37,256 nucleotides of DNA, taken from Paraburkholderia sp. BCC1885 (GTDB lineage Bacteria; Pseudomonadota; Gammaproteobacteria; Burkholderiales; Burkholderiaceae). This document shows positions 26,765 through 34,247 of this stretch, in pieces. The stretch's first letter is position 1. Every line of letters begins with the position of its first letter. The stretch spans positions 1 through 37,256 of the forward strand of contig NZ_CAAJGM010000220.1 of the NCBI RefSeq assembly GCF_900996235.1, given 5' to 3'. Made by a program: the position numbers and the translations under genes. The notes beneath the pieces were generated by a model, which made no database searches, was not told where the DNA came from, and worked only from the letters and a program-made list of their open reading frames with translations.

Positions 26765-27254
26765 CCTCCCCCGCCTTCGCCACACGAACCTCAAGGAACC
26801 AGTGAACGGGCGGCAGGTCGGTCTGCACATACTCCTGCGCCTCGATCCAGTACGCCGGATCGATGATGTACTCGACCTTGATGCCCGGGTCGTGGCTGGC
26901 GCGGGCGCGGTGGAACAGCACGTGCCGGCCGAGGTTAGTGCAGTCGTCATAGTCCACAAGGGCAATCGCCAGATCGGGTATGTCGCTGACCGACGAAGGC
27001 TCTTCGTACATGCCCGTGTCGTATCCGTAGTGCGCGAGGACCTGGGCGATGAACTCGCCGGTTATCCAGTAAGGTCCCCGTGCCGGATGACGAAACCGCT
27101 CGATGGCGACGTTGCGAACGGCTTCAAGGGTCGTGCCGCAGATCATGGCGATGACTGCAAGCGAGCTGTCGAAATCGCCGCTCTGCTGCACGCGACGAAA
27201 AGCCGGTACGAAGCCGGCTCCAATCATGGTGACTACCGTTGGTATGGTTGGCAT
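26718..27254 (-). CDS. C39-like paralog with Cys-to-Val change, 178 aa
   Basis: It is a clear paralog of the product at 27706-28209: the two align without gaps over residues 1-120 (MPxxPT start, DFD, AMxxG, HPARGPY, SDIPDxA-LVDYxD, GRHxLFHRA-SH-PG, then DPAxW). The pattern fits a C39-like papain-fold protease with Cys34, His111 and Asp131. Here position 34 is Val, so the nucleophile is missing, while His111 and Asp132 remain; a Cys at 39 is shifted. Its ATG follows the TGA of the 110-residue gene with no gap, so translation is coupled. It may be a regulatory or binding partner of its paralog. Function and fold are inferred from the motif only. Confidence 0.65.
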   Translation of the reverse strand: MPTIPTVVTMIGAGFVPAFRRVQQSGDFDSSLAVIAMICGTTLEAVRNVAIERFRHPARGPYWITGEFIAQVLAHYGYDTGMYEEPSSVSDIPDLAIALVDYDDCTNLGRHVLFHRARASHDPGIKVEYIIDPAYWIEAQEYVQTDLPPVHWFLEVRVAKAGEASEGGSGVVRPESGR

Positions 27255-27587
27255 TCAATACTCCGACGGGAACAGCAGGGTTGTCGCGCTGCGGTCGGCT
27301 TCGGTGATGAGCCATACCCGCTGACCGGCGATTTCGAACGACGACAGGATGCGCGAGCCGTGCTGTACGGCCAGCTGGTTCGACTTTGCATCTTCCGCTG
27401 GCACGTCGCCCCAGTCGCCGGTCGCGTGCCGCCTGAGAAACGGGTCGGCCGCAATGCCGTGGTGTTCGAGATGCGCCAGCACCCTTCTGGTCGCTACGAT
27501 TCGTCCCAATCGGAACAACGGCGGCGGCTTCTGCAAGGTGCGGCATGGTGCGACGCCAGGCTCGGAACTCCGGTTGTCGATACTCAT
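27255..27587 (-). CDS. Conserved accessory-element protein, 110 aa
   Basis: The pattern LFRLGRIVATRRVLAHLEHH, HATGDWGDVPAEDAKSN, GSRILSSF and ITEADRSATTLLFPSEY is that of a small family common on plasmids and integrative elements of Proteobacteria, often carrying the misleading label 'type I restriction endonuclease subunit M'. It has no methyltransferase motif. The start is ATG 27587, with AAGGAG 8 nt upstream; the longer frame to 27662 runs through a terminator. It is directly followed (TGA then ATG) by the 178-residue gene. Its presence marks this part as mobile-element-derived. Function is unknown. Confidence 0.75.
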   Translation of the reverse strand: MSIDNRSSEPGVAPCRTLQKPPPLFRLGRIVATRRVLAHLEHHGIAADPFLRRHATGDWGDVPAEDAKSNQLAVQHGSRILSSFEIAGQRVWLITEADRSATTLLFPSEY

Positions 27588-27637
27588 CTGATTCTCCTTG
27601 AACGCTGACCGGCGGCGACGAGGTGCGCCGCCAGAAA

Positions 27638-27667
27638 TGCAAAAGGCCAGTGCGTTCAACACTGGCC
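27638..27667 (-). terminator. Intrinsic terminator after the C39-like gene
   Basis: On the minus strand, GGCCAGTG and CACTGGCC pair around a 7-nt loop (27645-27667) and are followed by TTTTGCATTT. It lies 39 nt after the stop of the 167-residue gene, so that gene is separated from the next two genes downstream. Confidence 0.75.
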
Positions 27668-27705
27668 CCCTGATGCGATGGGTAACTTCGGCTCTGACAG
27701 CGCGA

Positions 27706-28209
27706 CTACTTGCCGTTGCCTTTGGTGTTCATTGCGTGGATGCCGATCGCCCAGTGGCCAGCGATATTCCTGAAGCTGGTGCGCACGCGGTCGGCGGGCT
27801 TGCACCACGGCGCCGGATCAAGCGCGTATTCGATCGCGCCGGGCGCATGACTTCCCTTCGCGCGGTGAAAGAGGATGTGTCGACCCATCTCCATCTCGTC
27901 GTTGTAGTCGACCAGCAGGAAAGCGACGTCGGGAATATCGGCTACACGGCCGATCTCCTTGTACACGGTCGCCACGAGACCTAACTGGGCCAGCAACGCT
28001 GCAATCTGGCTCTCGCCAAAATAGTACGGGCCGCGTGCAGGATGCTTTGTCTTCGCGATGGCGATGTCCCTGACTTCTTCGATTTTCTTGCCCGATAGCA
28101 TCGCGGCGCAGGCGAAAACGTCGTCAAAATCGTTAGTCTGTGGAACAAACGTGAATGCCGGGGTAAAGGTTGTCGGGGTGCTTTCGACACCGGTCGGGAG
28201 GACAGGCAT
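27706..28209 (-). CDS. C39-like cysteine-protease-type protein, 167 aa
   Basis: Residues Cys34 (FACAAMLSG), His111 (GRHILFHR) and Asp131 (YALDP) are arranged like the Cys-His-Asp triad of papain-fold C39-like peptidases, which have a Cys near the N-terminus of a helix and a later GxH-strand-DP. The spacing and HPARGPYYFGESQIAALLAQLG between them fit the fold. No signal peptide, membrane span or ABC domain is present, so it is not a full bacteriocin exporter. The start is ATG 28209, with CAGGAG 8 nt upstream; the frame is open to 28272. Its paralog without the Cys lies about 450 bases downstream. The fold call is inference from motifs. Confidence 0.65.
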   Translation of the reverse strand: MPVLPTGVESTPTTFTPAFTFVPQTNDFDDVFACAAMLSGKKIEEVRDIAIAKTKHPARGPYYFGESQIAALLAQLGLVATVYKEIGRVADIPDVAFLLVDYNDEMEMGRHILFHRAKGSHAPGAIEYALDPAPWCKPADRVRTSFRNIAGHWAIGIHAMNTKGNGK

Positions 28210-28610
28210 AGAGGACTCCTGAAAATACAAAAAGGAAGCGCGCAGCAACGCCTGCCTGACGGCATCGGACATTTTGGGTGAATCAGGGAGAGAAAACTCG
28301 AAGCGAAATCCGGCTAAATTCCGGCGGATTTGCCCAGGCGTGCGCTGCGGCGCGAGCGGCGAGCCGAAAACCCGGTTTTCGGCCGGTTTTTCAGTCGTAT
28401 CACCATGTTACCAGGGGCAAATCACCCCTTCAACGCACAAATAACTTTGTCAGGCACCATGAAAAACCCCGAATTTTCGCCATTTCCAGAGCGGCAAGAG
28501 CTTTCTGATCGCGGCCGGATTCGGTGATCCAGCGGGCTAAATCTTGGCGGTCGAGGCGCAATTATTGTTTTATAATTAGATCTATTGCAAATCAATATTC
28601 TAGGTGTCCA
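28210..28610. other. Intergenic region with hairpin and antitoxin promoter
   Basis: GCCGAAAAC (28363-28371) and GTTTTCGGC (28375-28383) form a hairpin followed by CGGTTTTTC on the plus strand, a terminator-like structure with no plus-strand gene obvious before it. TATAAT at 28571-28576 in an AT-rich tract is a good -10 box for the RHH/ParE pair starting at 28611; no clear -35 is seen. The left part should hold the promoter of the divergent C39-like gene. Confidence 0.45.
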
Positions 28611-28880
28611 GTGGTAACAGAAACTCGAACCCTGACCGCCCAGGTGCCCGTCGAACTGGCGCAGGAAGTGGACGCATTATCGGAGCAGATCGAGCGTCCG
28701 CGACAGTGGATCATCAAGAAAGCACTCGTCCAGTACCTCGCGCGCGAGGCAGAAAAGCGGCGGCTGATTCAGGAGGGGCTGGACGATGTGACCGCAGGCC
28801 GCCTCATTCCGATGGAGCAGGCGCGTGCGTGGGCGAACAGCCTCGGTACGGAAAACGAGCTGCCGGCGCCCAAAGCGTGA
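28611..28880 (+). CDS. Ribbon-helix-helix (CopG/ParD-like) antitoxin, 89 aa
   Basis: The strand RTLTAQVPVELAQEVDALSE and the helix pair PRQWIIKKALVQYLAREAEK form a RHH DNA-binding domain near the N-terminus, and a C-terminal helix (ARAWANSLGTE) would clamp the toxin. The start is the GTG at 28611; the frame before it (to 28524) is AT-rich, contains the TATAAT box and does not look coding. A weak TAGGTG lies upstream. The last bases overlap the toxin start in a GTGA arrangement, as is usual for antitoxin-first pairs. It is likely to repress its own promoter together with the toxin. Confidence 0.82.
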   Translation: MVTETRTLTAQVPVELAQEVDALSEQIERPRQWIIKKALVQYLAREAEKRRLIQEGLDDVTAGRLIPMEQARAWANSLGTENELPAPKA

Positions 28881-29200
28881 GCATCGAGGTCATCCCCACC
28901 AGCAAAGCGATGTCGGACCTCGGGGTTATCGCCGAACACATCAAAAAGTACAACGACGCCGCCATCGCCCGCAGGGTCGTCAGCGCATTGCTGGACGAAG
29001 CCGAACGCCTCGGCCAGAACCACTTTCACCGGCTCGGCGAGGAGCTTGACGGATACGACGGGCCACCCGCCCGCGAAGTGCACCGCTGGGTGTGTCTTGA
29101 GGGCCGATACGAGCTGCACTATGAAGTCCTGCCCCCGTATGCTGAAGAGCCGACGACCATTGCCGTGCTTCGCGTGTGGGACACCCGCCAGGATCGGTAA
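28877..29200 (+). CDS. ParE/RelE-family toxin, 107 aa
   Basis: The sequence has the RelE/ParE layout: SIEVIPTSKAMSDLGVIAEHI (strand-helix), a second helix RRVVSALLDEAERLGQ, the strands VHRWVCLEGRYELHYEVLP, and the C-terminal VLRVWDTRQDR typical of ParE-like toxins. RelE members cut mRNA at the ribosome and ParE members poison DNA gyrase; sequence alone does not settle which applies. The GTG start overlaps the antitoxin TGA by three bases, so translation is coupled. The length is near the usual ~100 residues and nothing is missing. The pair may stabilise the accessory region. Confidence 0.82.
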   Translation: MSIEVIPTSKAMSDLGVIAEHIKKYNDAAIARRVVSALLDEAERLGQNHFHRLGEELDGYDGPPAREVHRWVCLEGRYELHYEVLPPYAEEPTTIAVLRVWDTRQDR

Positions 29201-29227
29201 GCCAATTCGAGATTGGCGCCATCCGAA

Positions 29228-29521
29228 GTGCGCTTAGGTCGGCGATTCACCTTTGGACATGTCAAAAATAAAGCGATCACCAATCCCCATTTCCTGCAGC
29301 GCGCGGTCTATGAAGTTTTGGACCACCTGAAACTGAACTCCGGACTGGTTGACCGGCCTTCCTTCGTCGAATTCATAGTAAGTCGCACTCTGGATAAGCT
29401 CGATCAAACCTTGACGCGCATACAGAACGGCGTTGATCGAATCGATCTCCGCAAGCTTGTCGAGCGTGAGTGCCCAGAGAATATCGTAGATCTCCTGAGC
29501 CGGACGATGGTCGCGACATAG
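29228..29521 (+). CDS. Hypothetical protein, possibly a gene fragment, ~97 aa
   Basis: The frame reads as protein (FLQRAVYEVLDHLKLNSG, RPSFVEFIVSRTLDKLDQTL, VERECPENIVDLLSRTM), with amphipathic helices, but has no ATG: only GTG 29228 or TTG 29213, neither with a ribosome site. It may be the 3' remnant of a longer gene cut off just after the toxin gene, or a small gene in the same transcript. I recognise no family. Confidence 0.3.
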   Translation: MRLGRRFTFGHVKNKAITNPHFLQRAVYEVLDHLKLNSGLVDRPSFVEFIVSRTLDKLDQTLTRIQNGVDRIDLRKLVERECPENIVDLLSRTMVAT

Positions 29522-29928
29522 ATGTCTCTTCTCGTCTCTACAGCGCTCTTCGCCATTAACGATCGATACAGCTCCCGCTCTCGATCCGTTTCAAGAAAAA
29601 GCGGGTGGTTACGTGTTGCTCATCGTACCAATCAGCTTTTCTGAGGAGTTCCGATCCAACCGCACCTCGCACAACAAACGTTCCGTTGAATCAGCATCTG
29701 AGATATCACAACATCGGAGAGAATTTCTCCTACAAACCAATGCATTCAATCATCGATAGGCTTAAACTTGCTGCCGGATAGAAATAGATCAGCTAGAGCC
29801 AAAGCTTCGCTTAGTGCCAGAATGCTGCGACGATAGATGACGCCAGCAATCAGAAGCATGCAGCAACCCAAACATCTTCAATACATCACGCGCCCGCACC
29901 GGTTGCCACAACTCCCAACAGGAAAGTC
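29522..29928. other. Intergenic region upstream of the DUF4145 gene
   Basis: These 407 bases have lower GC than the flanks of the secretion locus, and I see no gene. A short dyad GGAGA-GAATT-TCTCC lies near 29712. The promoter of the DUF4145 gene should be in the right half, but I see no convincing hexamer pair. Confidence 0.4.
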
Positions 29929-30690
29929 ATGGAACGCACACCCTACCTGCTGCCTTTCACGCGGGACCGTATACCGACTTGGCTTTGCCCAGTTTGCCAA
30001 TCAGGGCATCTACGTCTTCTGAAAGACACCCTTGTTGAGCGTGAATCGCAAGCTAGCCAGAAAGATCATGACCACGTTGATTGGGAGCCTGACTGGATTC
30101 GTGGTGTCTTCTCATGTGTCTTTGAATGCAACAACGAACGTTGTAAGGAATACGTGAGTTGCGCCGGAGACAGTAGAGTTGAGACCACTGAATTTCTGGA
30201 TGACGAATACGGTTGGTCGCAGCAGCAGGAAGAGAATTTCTATCCCGGATACTTTGTACCAGCACTGGTTCTAATGGATATCCCGAAGGTCTGCCCAGAG
30301 ACGGTTCGGAAGCATCTACGCGAATCTTTTGCGCTTGCTTATGCCGACGCTGGAGCTGCACTGAACTGCGCGCGTGCAGCGGTCGAAGCAGTGCTAACAA
30401 ATCTAAACATCACAAGGTTCAGGAATCAGAATGGCAAACGCCGCATCATCAGCTTGCATCAACGAATCGAGGGGCTTCCAAACAAGTATGACGAGCAGAA
30501 ACAGTTGCTCCTGGCAGTGAAGTGGCTGGGGAATGCTGGCAGCCACAGTGGTCCAGAACCCACCGTAAACGATTTGCGCAATGCATATGACCTACTCGAA
30601 AGCGTGCTTGCGGAGATATACGACAAGAAGACGGAAAAATTGAAAGCCGTAGCAAAAAAGGTTAACAAGAAGAAGGGCACTTCAAAATAG
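29929..30690 (+). CDS. DUF4145-domain protein, 253 aa
   Basis: The N-terminal half has cysteine pairs (CPVC near 21-24; CNNERC near 64-69) that could bind zinc. The C-terminal half (~125-235) is a helical DUF4145 domain with its signature AVKWLGNAGSHSGPEPT. DUF4145 has been placed in the HEPN superfamily, many members of which are RNases with an Arg-x4-6-His motif. Here the motif reads Lys-x7-His with GN between, so catalysis is uncertain. A basic Lys-rich tail ends the protein. AGGAAAG lies 6 nt before the ATG. The next gene, 171 nt downstream, is an RloC/PrrC-like ATPase, so a shared defence role is plausible. Confidence 0.78.
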   Translation: MERTPYLLPFTRDRIPTWLCPVCQSGHLRLLKDTLVERESQASQKDHDHVDWEPDWIRGVFSCVFECNNERCKEYVSCAGDSRVETTEFLDDEYGWSQQQEENFYPGYFVPALVLMDIPKVCPETVRKHLRESFALAYADAGAALNCARAAVEAVLTNLNITRFRNQNGKRRIISLHQRIEGLPNKYDEQKQLLLAVKWLGNAGSHSGPEPTVNDLRNAYDLLESVLAEIYDKKTEKLKAVAKKVNKKKGTSK

Positions 30691-30718
30691 AGTTACCTTG
30701 ATAAAAGAAGGACCAGCG

Positions 30719-30748
30719 CAAGCGTTCGCAAAAACGCTGTAACGCTTG
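30719..30748 (+). other. Stem-loop after the DUF4145 gene
   Basis: CAAGCGTT and AACGCTTG pair perfectly across a 14-nt loop that itself contains AAAACGCT. There is no T-run, so it is not a standard terminator; it could be an operator or an RNA processing site. Confidence 0.3.
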
Positions 30749-30861
30749 ACCGGACACGATATCGACTTCGATATTTCATGGGTGACCGCGTAAGCTTTGC
30801 TGCAGTGCCGATGATATCGGTCAAGTAATAAGTTGCGCACAAGATCAATGACGAGGGCTAA

Positions 30862-33165
30862 ATGCTCGAGAAAATCATTCGGATAGACAACGTAGGTGTA
30901 TTCAAGACTGGCGTACCATCGGCTGTATCGCTGAAGAAAGTCACGGTTATCTACGCTGATAACGGACGGGGGAAGTCGACACTCTCAGCTTTGCTTCGTG
31001 CTTGCGGAGCGGCGGATGCTCAAGCCATTCAGAAGCGCAAGACCATCGGCGCGACCGGCGACCAGGCCGTCAAGCTACTTGTTCGGACTTCTGTTGGCGG
31101 ATCGACCGTTTCATTCAACGGCAACACATGGTCGTCTGCCGTCGCCAACGTTCACGTCTTCAATCAAGAGTTTGTCGAACGCAACGTTTATGCTGGCACA
31201 GATGTGACACCCGACCAACGTGCGTCTATGCTCGAGCTTGCGCTGGGAGCCGACTCCGTCGCTCAACGCGAAGAGTTCCAAAAACAATCTGAAGCACAGC
31301 GCAGCGCGACCCAAAAAATCACCGCCTCCGAAGCAGCACTGCGAGGCTTCCACCAGAGCGAAACGCTGGCAACCTTCGTTGGGTTGGAGCCAATTGACGA
31401 CGGCCCACAGCAGATTGCACATATAGACAAACAGCTTAGCGAGGCAGGTAGCATAAAGCAAATCCTGGGCCGTCAGGGTTTTCGAAAGATGACCGGGACG
31501 ATCTACGAATTCGATAGCATCCGGGCGATCGTTGAATCGTCCTTTGAAAGGCTTCAGGAAGACGCTGAAGCTGTGGTGCGCCGACAATTCGATGCACATC
31601 TCGGTCGGGAAACCGAGCGATGGGTCAACGAAGGTCTTCGCCACAAGCCAGAGGAACACTGTCCTTTCTGCGGCCAGGAGACGGCTGGATTGCCTCTGCT
31701 AAAGGCTTATAAAGATTACTTCAATCAGGCATACAAGGATCACCTGCAACGCGTAGCGTCTCTAGGCAGGCTGTCCGGGCAGCAAATGGGCACGGATCTT
31801 CTCCCTGAGTGGCGGGCCGCCATCGACTTCAACGCCGGAGTCAAAGACTGGTGGTCTGGCCTACTGCAGATTGACGTACCCGCCTTTGGGATGGACGCCG
31901 CCCGTGATGCAATAAATGAGGCCCGCAAGCTAATCAACATCGTCATCGAGGAAAAAACTGCGAAGCCCCTTGAAGCAATCGACGCCACTCCGATAGCACG
32001 AGCCGAGACTATCCTGAACGCGGTCCTAAACGACGTTGCAAAATTCAACGGCAAAATACAGGTGGCGAACGATGCGATATCAGATTTCAAGGATGGACTC
32101 GCTCGTATAGATATCCCTGCGCTACAAAAAGAACGCCGCATCATTGAGCTTCGTATGATCCGCTACACCCCAGAGGTCGTGCAGCACCTCGCCGACCGGA
32201 CGAAGGCAGAGGACGATAAGAAGGACGCTGAGGGAAAGAAAGATTTAGCGCGAACGAAGTTGGACCAACTCATGGCTACATCGCTTGCGACTTTTCAAAA
32301 AGCGATTAACGATCGCCTGCGGGACTTCGGCGCACCGTTCTCGATTTGCGAACTGAAGCCAAGCTATATGGGTGGGGGCGTGCCGCGCAGCGAATATGGC
32401 CTCACAGTACGCGGTGCATTAGTGCCCGTCGGTCGGACCAGCGGCGATGCCTTGACCTTCCATACTGTTCTAAGCGAAGGCGACAAGCGTACCCTCGCGT
32501 TTGCCTTTTTCTTGGCGAAGCTGTTTGCAGACCCCGACCGGGCACAATCTATCGTTGTTCTTGATGACGTCTTTACTAGCCTGGATCTGCATCGTCGCGC
32601 GAAAACAGTAGAAGCGGCTCTGGAAATGAGTCGAGAATGCGAACAGGTAATTGCTTTGGGCCACGACGCCTATTTCCTGCGCGACATTCGAAAACGCGCG
32701 GTTAAAGCAAATAATGAGGTCACCGAGTTAGAGCTGCGTCGCGGACCGGAGAACTACTCGGTCATCGGGCAGTTCAATCTCGACGAGTTCTGTGCGTCGC
32801 CATACTATAAAAACTATCGGCTCGTAGAGACATACACCACGGGGGCCGGATCAACTAGCATGTTAGAAGTAGCGCAAGCACTTAGACTCCTCGTTGAGGG
32901 CCATCTTCACCGTTGTTTCGTGGGCCGATTCCCTGATGGCCTGACGTTCGGGAAGATGATCCAGCTCATCAAGGAGGCTAGCTCAGACAATCCAATCAGC
33001 CAGTTGCGGGGGCTTGCGCCGGATCTGCAAAAATTCAACGAATATGCAGCGATGTTCCATCACGATACCTCTGGCGGCCACGCGCGAGTGGATGTCAATG
33101 ATGGTGAATTGCTTCCGTTCGCCTCCGCAGCAATTCGTTTTATTCAGATAGGTAAGCTTTTCTGA
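30862..33165 (+). CDS. RloC/PrrC-like AAA ATPase (AAA_13), 767 aa
   Basis: An SMC/Rad50-type ABC ATPase head is split by long helical arms: Walker A Ala32-Asp-Asn-Gly-Arg-Gly-Lys-Ser-Thr40, signature LSEGDKRT (~537-544), Walker B SIVVLDDVFTSLD (~563-575) and the switch GHDAYFL. Between them Cys267-Pro-Phe-Cys270 sits in a charged region, as in the zinc hook of RloC. The C-terminal ~110 residues hold Arg675-x3-Glu679 and His733-His734 (MFHHDTSGG). PrrC and RloC anticodon nucleases use an Arg-x3-Glu plus His triad; the spacing to His here (54) is longer than in PrrC. I infer a DNA-damage- or phage-triggered RNase-type ATPase. A GAGGG site precedes the ATG by 6 nt. Confidence 0.8.
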   Translation: MLEKIIRIDNVGVFKTGVPSAVSLKKVTVIYADNGRGKSTLSALLRACGAADAQAIQKRKTIGATGDQAVKLLVRTSVGGSTVSFNGNTWSSAVANVHVFNQEFVERNVYAGTDVTPDQRASMLELALGADSVAQREEFQKQSEAQRSATQKITASEAALRGFHQSETLATFVGLEPIDDGPQQIAHIDKQLSEAGSIKQILGRQGFRKMTGTIYEFDSIRAIVESSFERLQEDAEAVVRRQFDAHLGRETERWVNEGLRHKPEEHCPFCGQETAGLPLLKAYKDYFNQAYKDHLQRVASLGRLSGQQMGTDLLPEWRAAIDFNAGVKDWWSGLLQIDVPAFGMDAARDAINEARKLINIVIEEKTAKPLEAIDATPIARAETILNAVLNDVAKFNGKIQVANDAISDFKDGLARIDIPALQKERRIIELRMIRYTPEVVQHLADRTKAEDDKKDAEGKKDLARTKLDQLMATSLATFQKAINDRLRDFGAPFSICELKPSYMGGGVPRSEYGLTVRGALVPVGRTSGDALTFHTVLSEGDKRTLAFAFFLAKLFADPDRAQSIVVLDDVFTSLDLHRRAKTVEAALEMSRECEQVIALGHDAYFLRDIRKRAVKANNEVTELELRRGPENYSVIGQFNLDEFCASPYYKNYRLVETYTTGAGSTSMLEVAQALRLLVEGHLHRCFVGRFPDGLTFGKMIQLIKEASSDNPISQLRGLAPDLQKFNEYAAMFHHDTSGGHARVDVNDGELLPFASAAIRFIQIGKLF

Positions 33166-34247
33166 GAGACTCACTCCGCGCAGCGATACCATTCCCGGGT
33201 AGGCGGAGTACCAGCTTAGTGTCAATTATCTGCGAGAGTTGGATGATGGCACTGAGTTGGTTCCAGTCCGTTTCAAAGTGCTTGACGGGGAATCTGGCAC
33301 GATTTGCTCCCGCACCGTCTCCGGACGTCTCGTGGCAACTCGCCACATTTGACGGTATTTCTGACGGTATACTGGCACCAAATCTCAACCCCACCTACGT
33401 GGGACAATGGGTTGCGGCCAGACTCAACATAATTGCACGGTATGTGGAGCGGATGCTCAGTGCGTCTCAGGACGGCTATAACTCGTTGAAGTAATTCATC
33501 TTTTGACTAAACGACTGTCTACCGTCGTCTCGTCAAATCCAGCCAGAGCTACAGCATTGTGACGGTATACCGTCGTTTTCTGCGCCAAGTATACCGTCAC
33601 GCCTCCGGAAAAGCGCTTCCACGAGGCACCCAAACCGGCTGTCCGCCGCGCCGGTATTGGGATCGGCGGCAATCGCCGGAGAGGCAGCAGAGCAAAGAAT
33701 TCGCGGTTTTTCACCGGTTTTCTTCGTATGCCGCTCGACATTGAAAAACTGCATGTTGAACGCCACATCGGCGACCTGCCACGTCACCGGCCCCTGCATA
33801 GACATGGATTATCGAGTCAGTTACGAACACAGTCTCAAGAGCGATCCGGGCGCGTTCATCGTTCTGGTTCCATCGCAGCTGGTCGATGGGATTCCTCGCA
33901 ACATCCCGCGCGCACCCCTGCCCGAGTACATCACAGAACTCATCCTCAGCCGGTCGCCGACCATCGGAAAAATCCGAAACCTTCGGGTTCTCTGAACGCC
34001 GCGAGCCTCCACCGAACAAGTGGAATCGCAACGCTCATCTGACTCAAGCCGGCCAGGATCGGACATTGGCCGATGGCCTGCGAACGGCGGATTCAGGCTG
34101 GTTGGAGTCCTTCGCATGCTGATCGCGACCAGGTACTATCGGCCAAAACCGGCCGTCCGCCACCGCTGCTCAGTTCGGCCGAAGTCCGACATTTCCGCCA
34201 GGCATCGTCACCACAGACTGCTCATAATAGTTTTGAGTAGAAGAACA
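33166..34247. other. ~1-kb stretch without a convincing gene
   Basis: Frames here are short, conflicting and mostly without starts. One plus-strand stretch near 33210-33352 reads NYLRELDDGTELVPVRFKVL in a frame with no Met, so it may be a decayed gene. A 63-codon frame at 33804-33995 begins with ATG but has no ribosome site and no recognisable motif. The left half contains the GACGGTA motif cluster. The region 34030-34200, with many GGCC-rich short dyads, resembles degenerate intergenic sequence common in Burkholderia. Confidence 0.4.
33350..33600. repeat. Cluster of GACGGTA motifs in both orientations
   Basis: The core GACGGTA occurs at 33351 and 33363 (plus strand) and within the perfect 14-bp palindrome GACGGTATACCGTC (33561-33574). 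It recurs inverted at 33517-33526 (GTCTACCGTC) and 33589-33600 (GTATACCGTCAC). GTGACGGTATAC (33559-33570) and GTATACCGTCAC (33589-33600) are perfect 12-bp inverted repeats 18 nt apart. Such clustering looks like binding sites for one protein: an operator, partition site or iterons. No protein can be assigned. Confidence 0.5.

Noticed and set aside
33804..33995. 63-codon plus-strand ORF
   Set aside because: It has an ATG but no ribosome site, no recognised motif and no supporting context.
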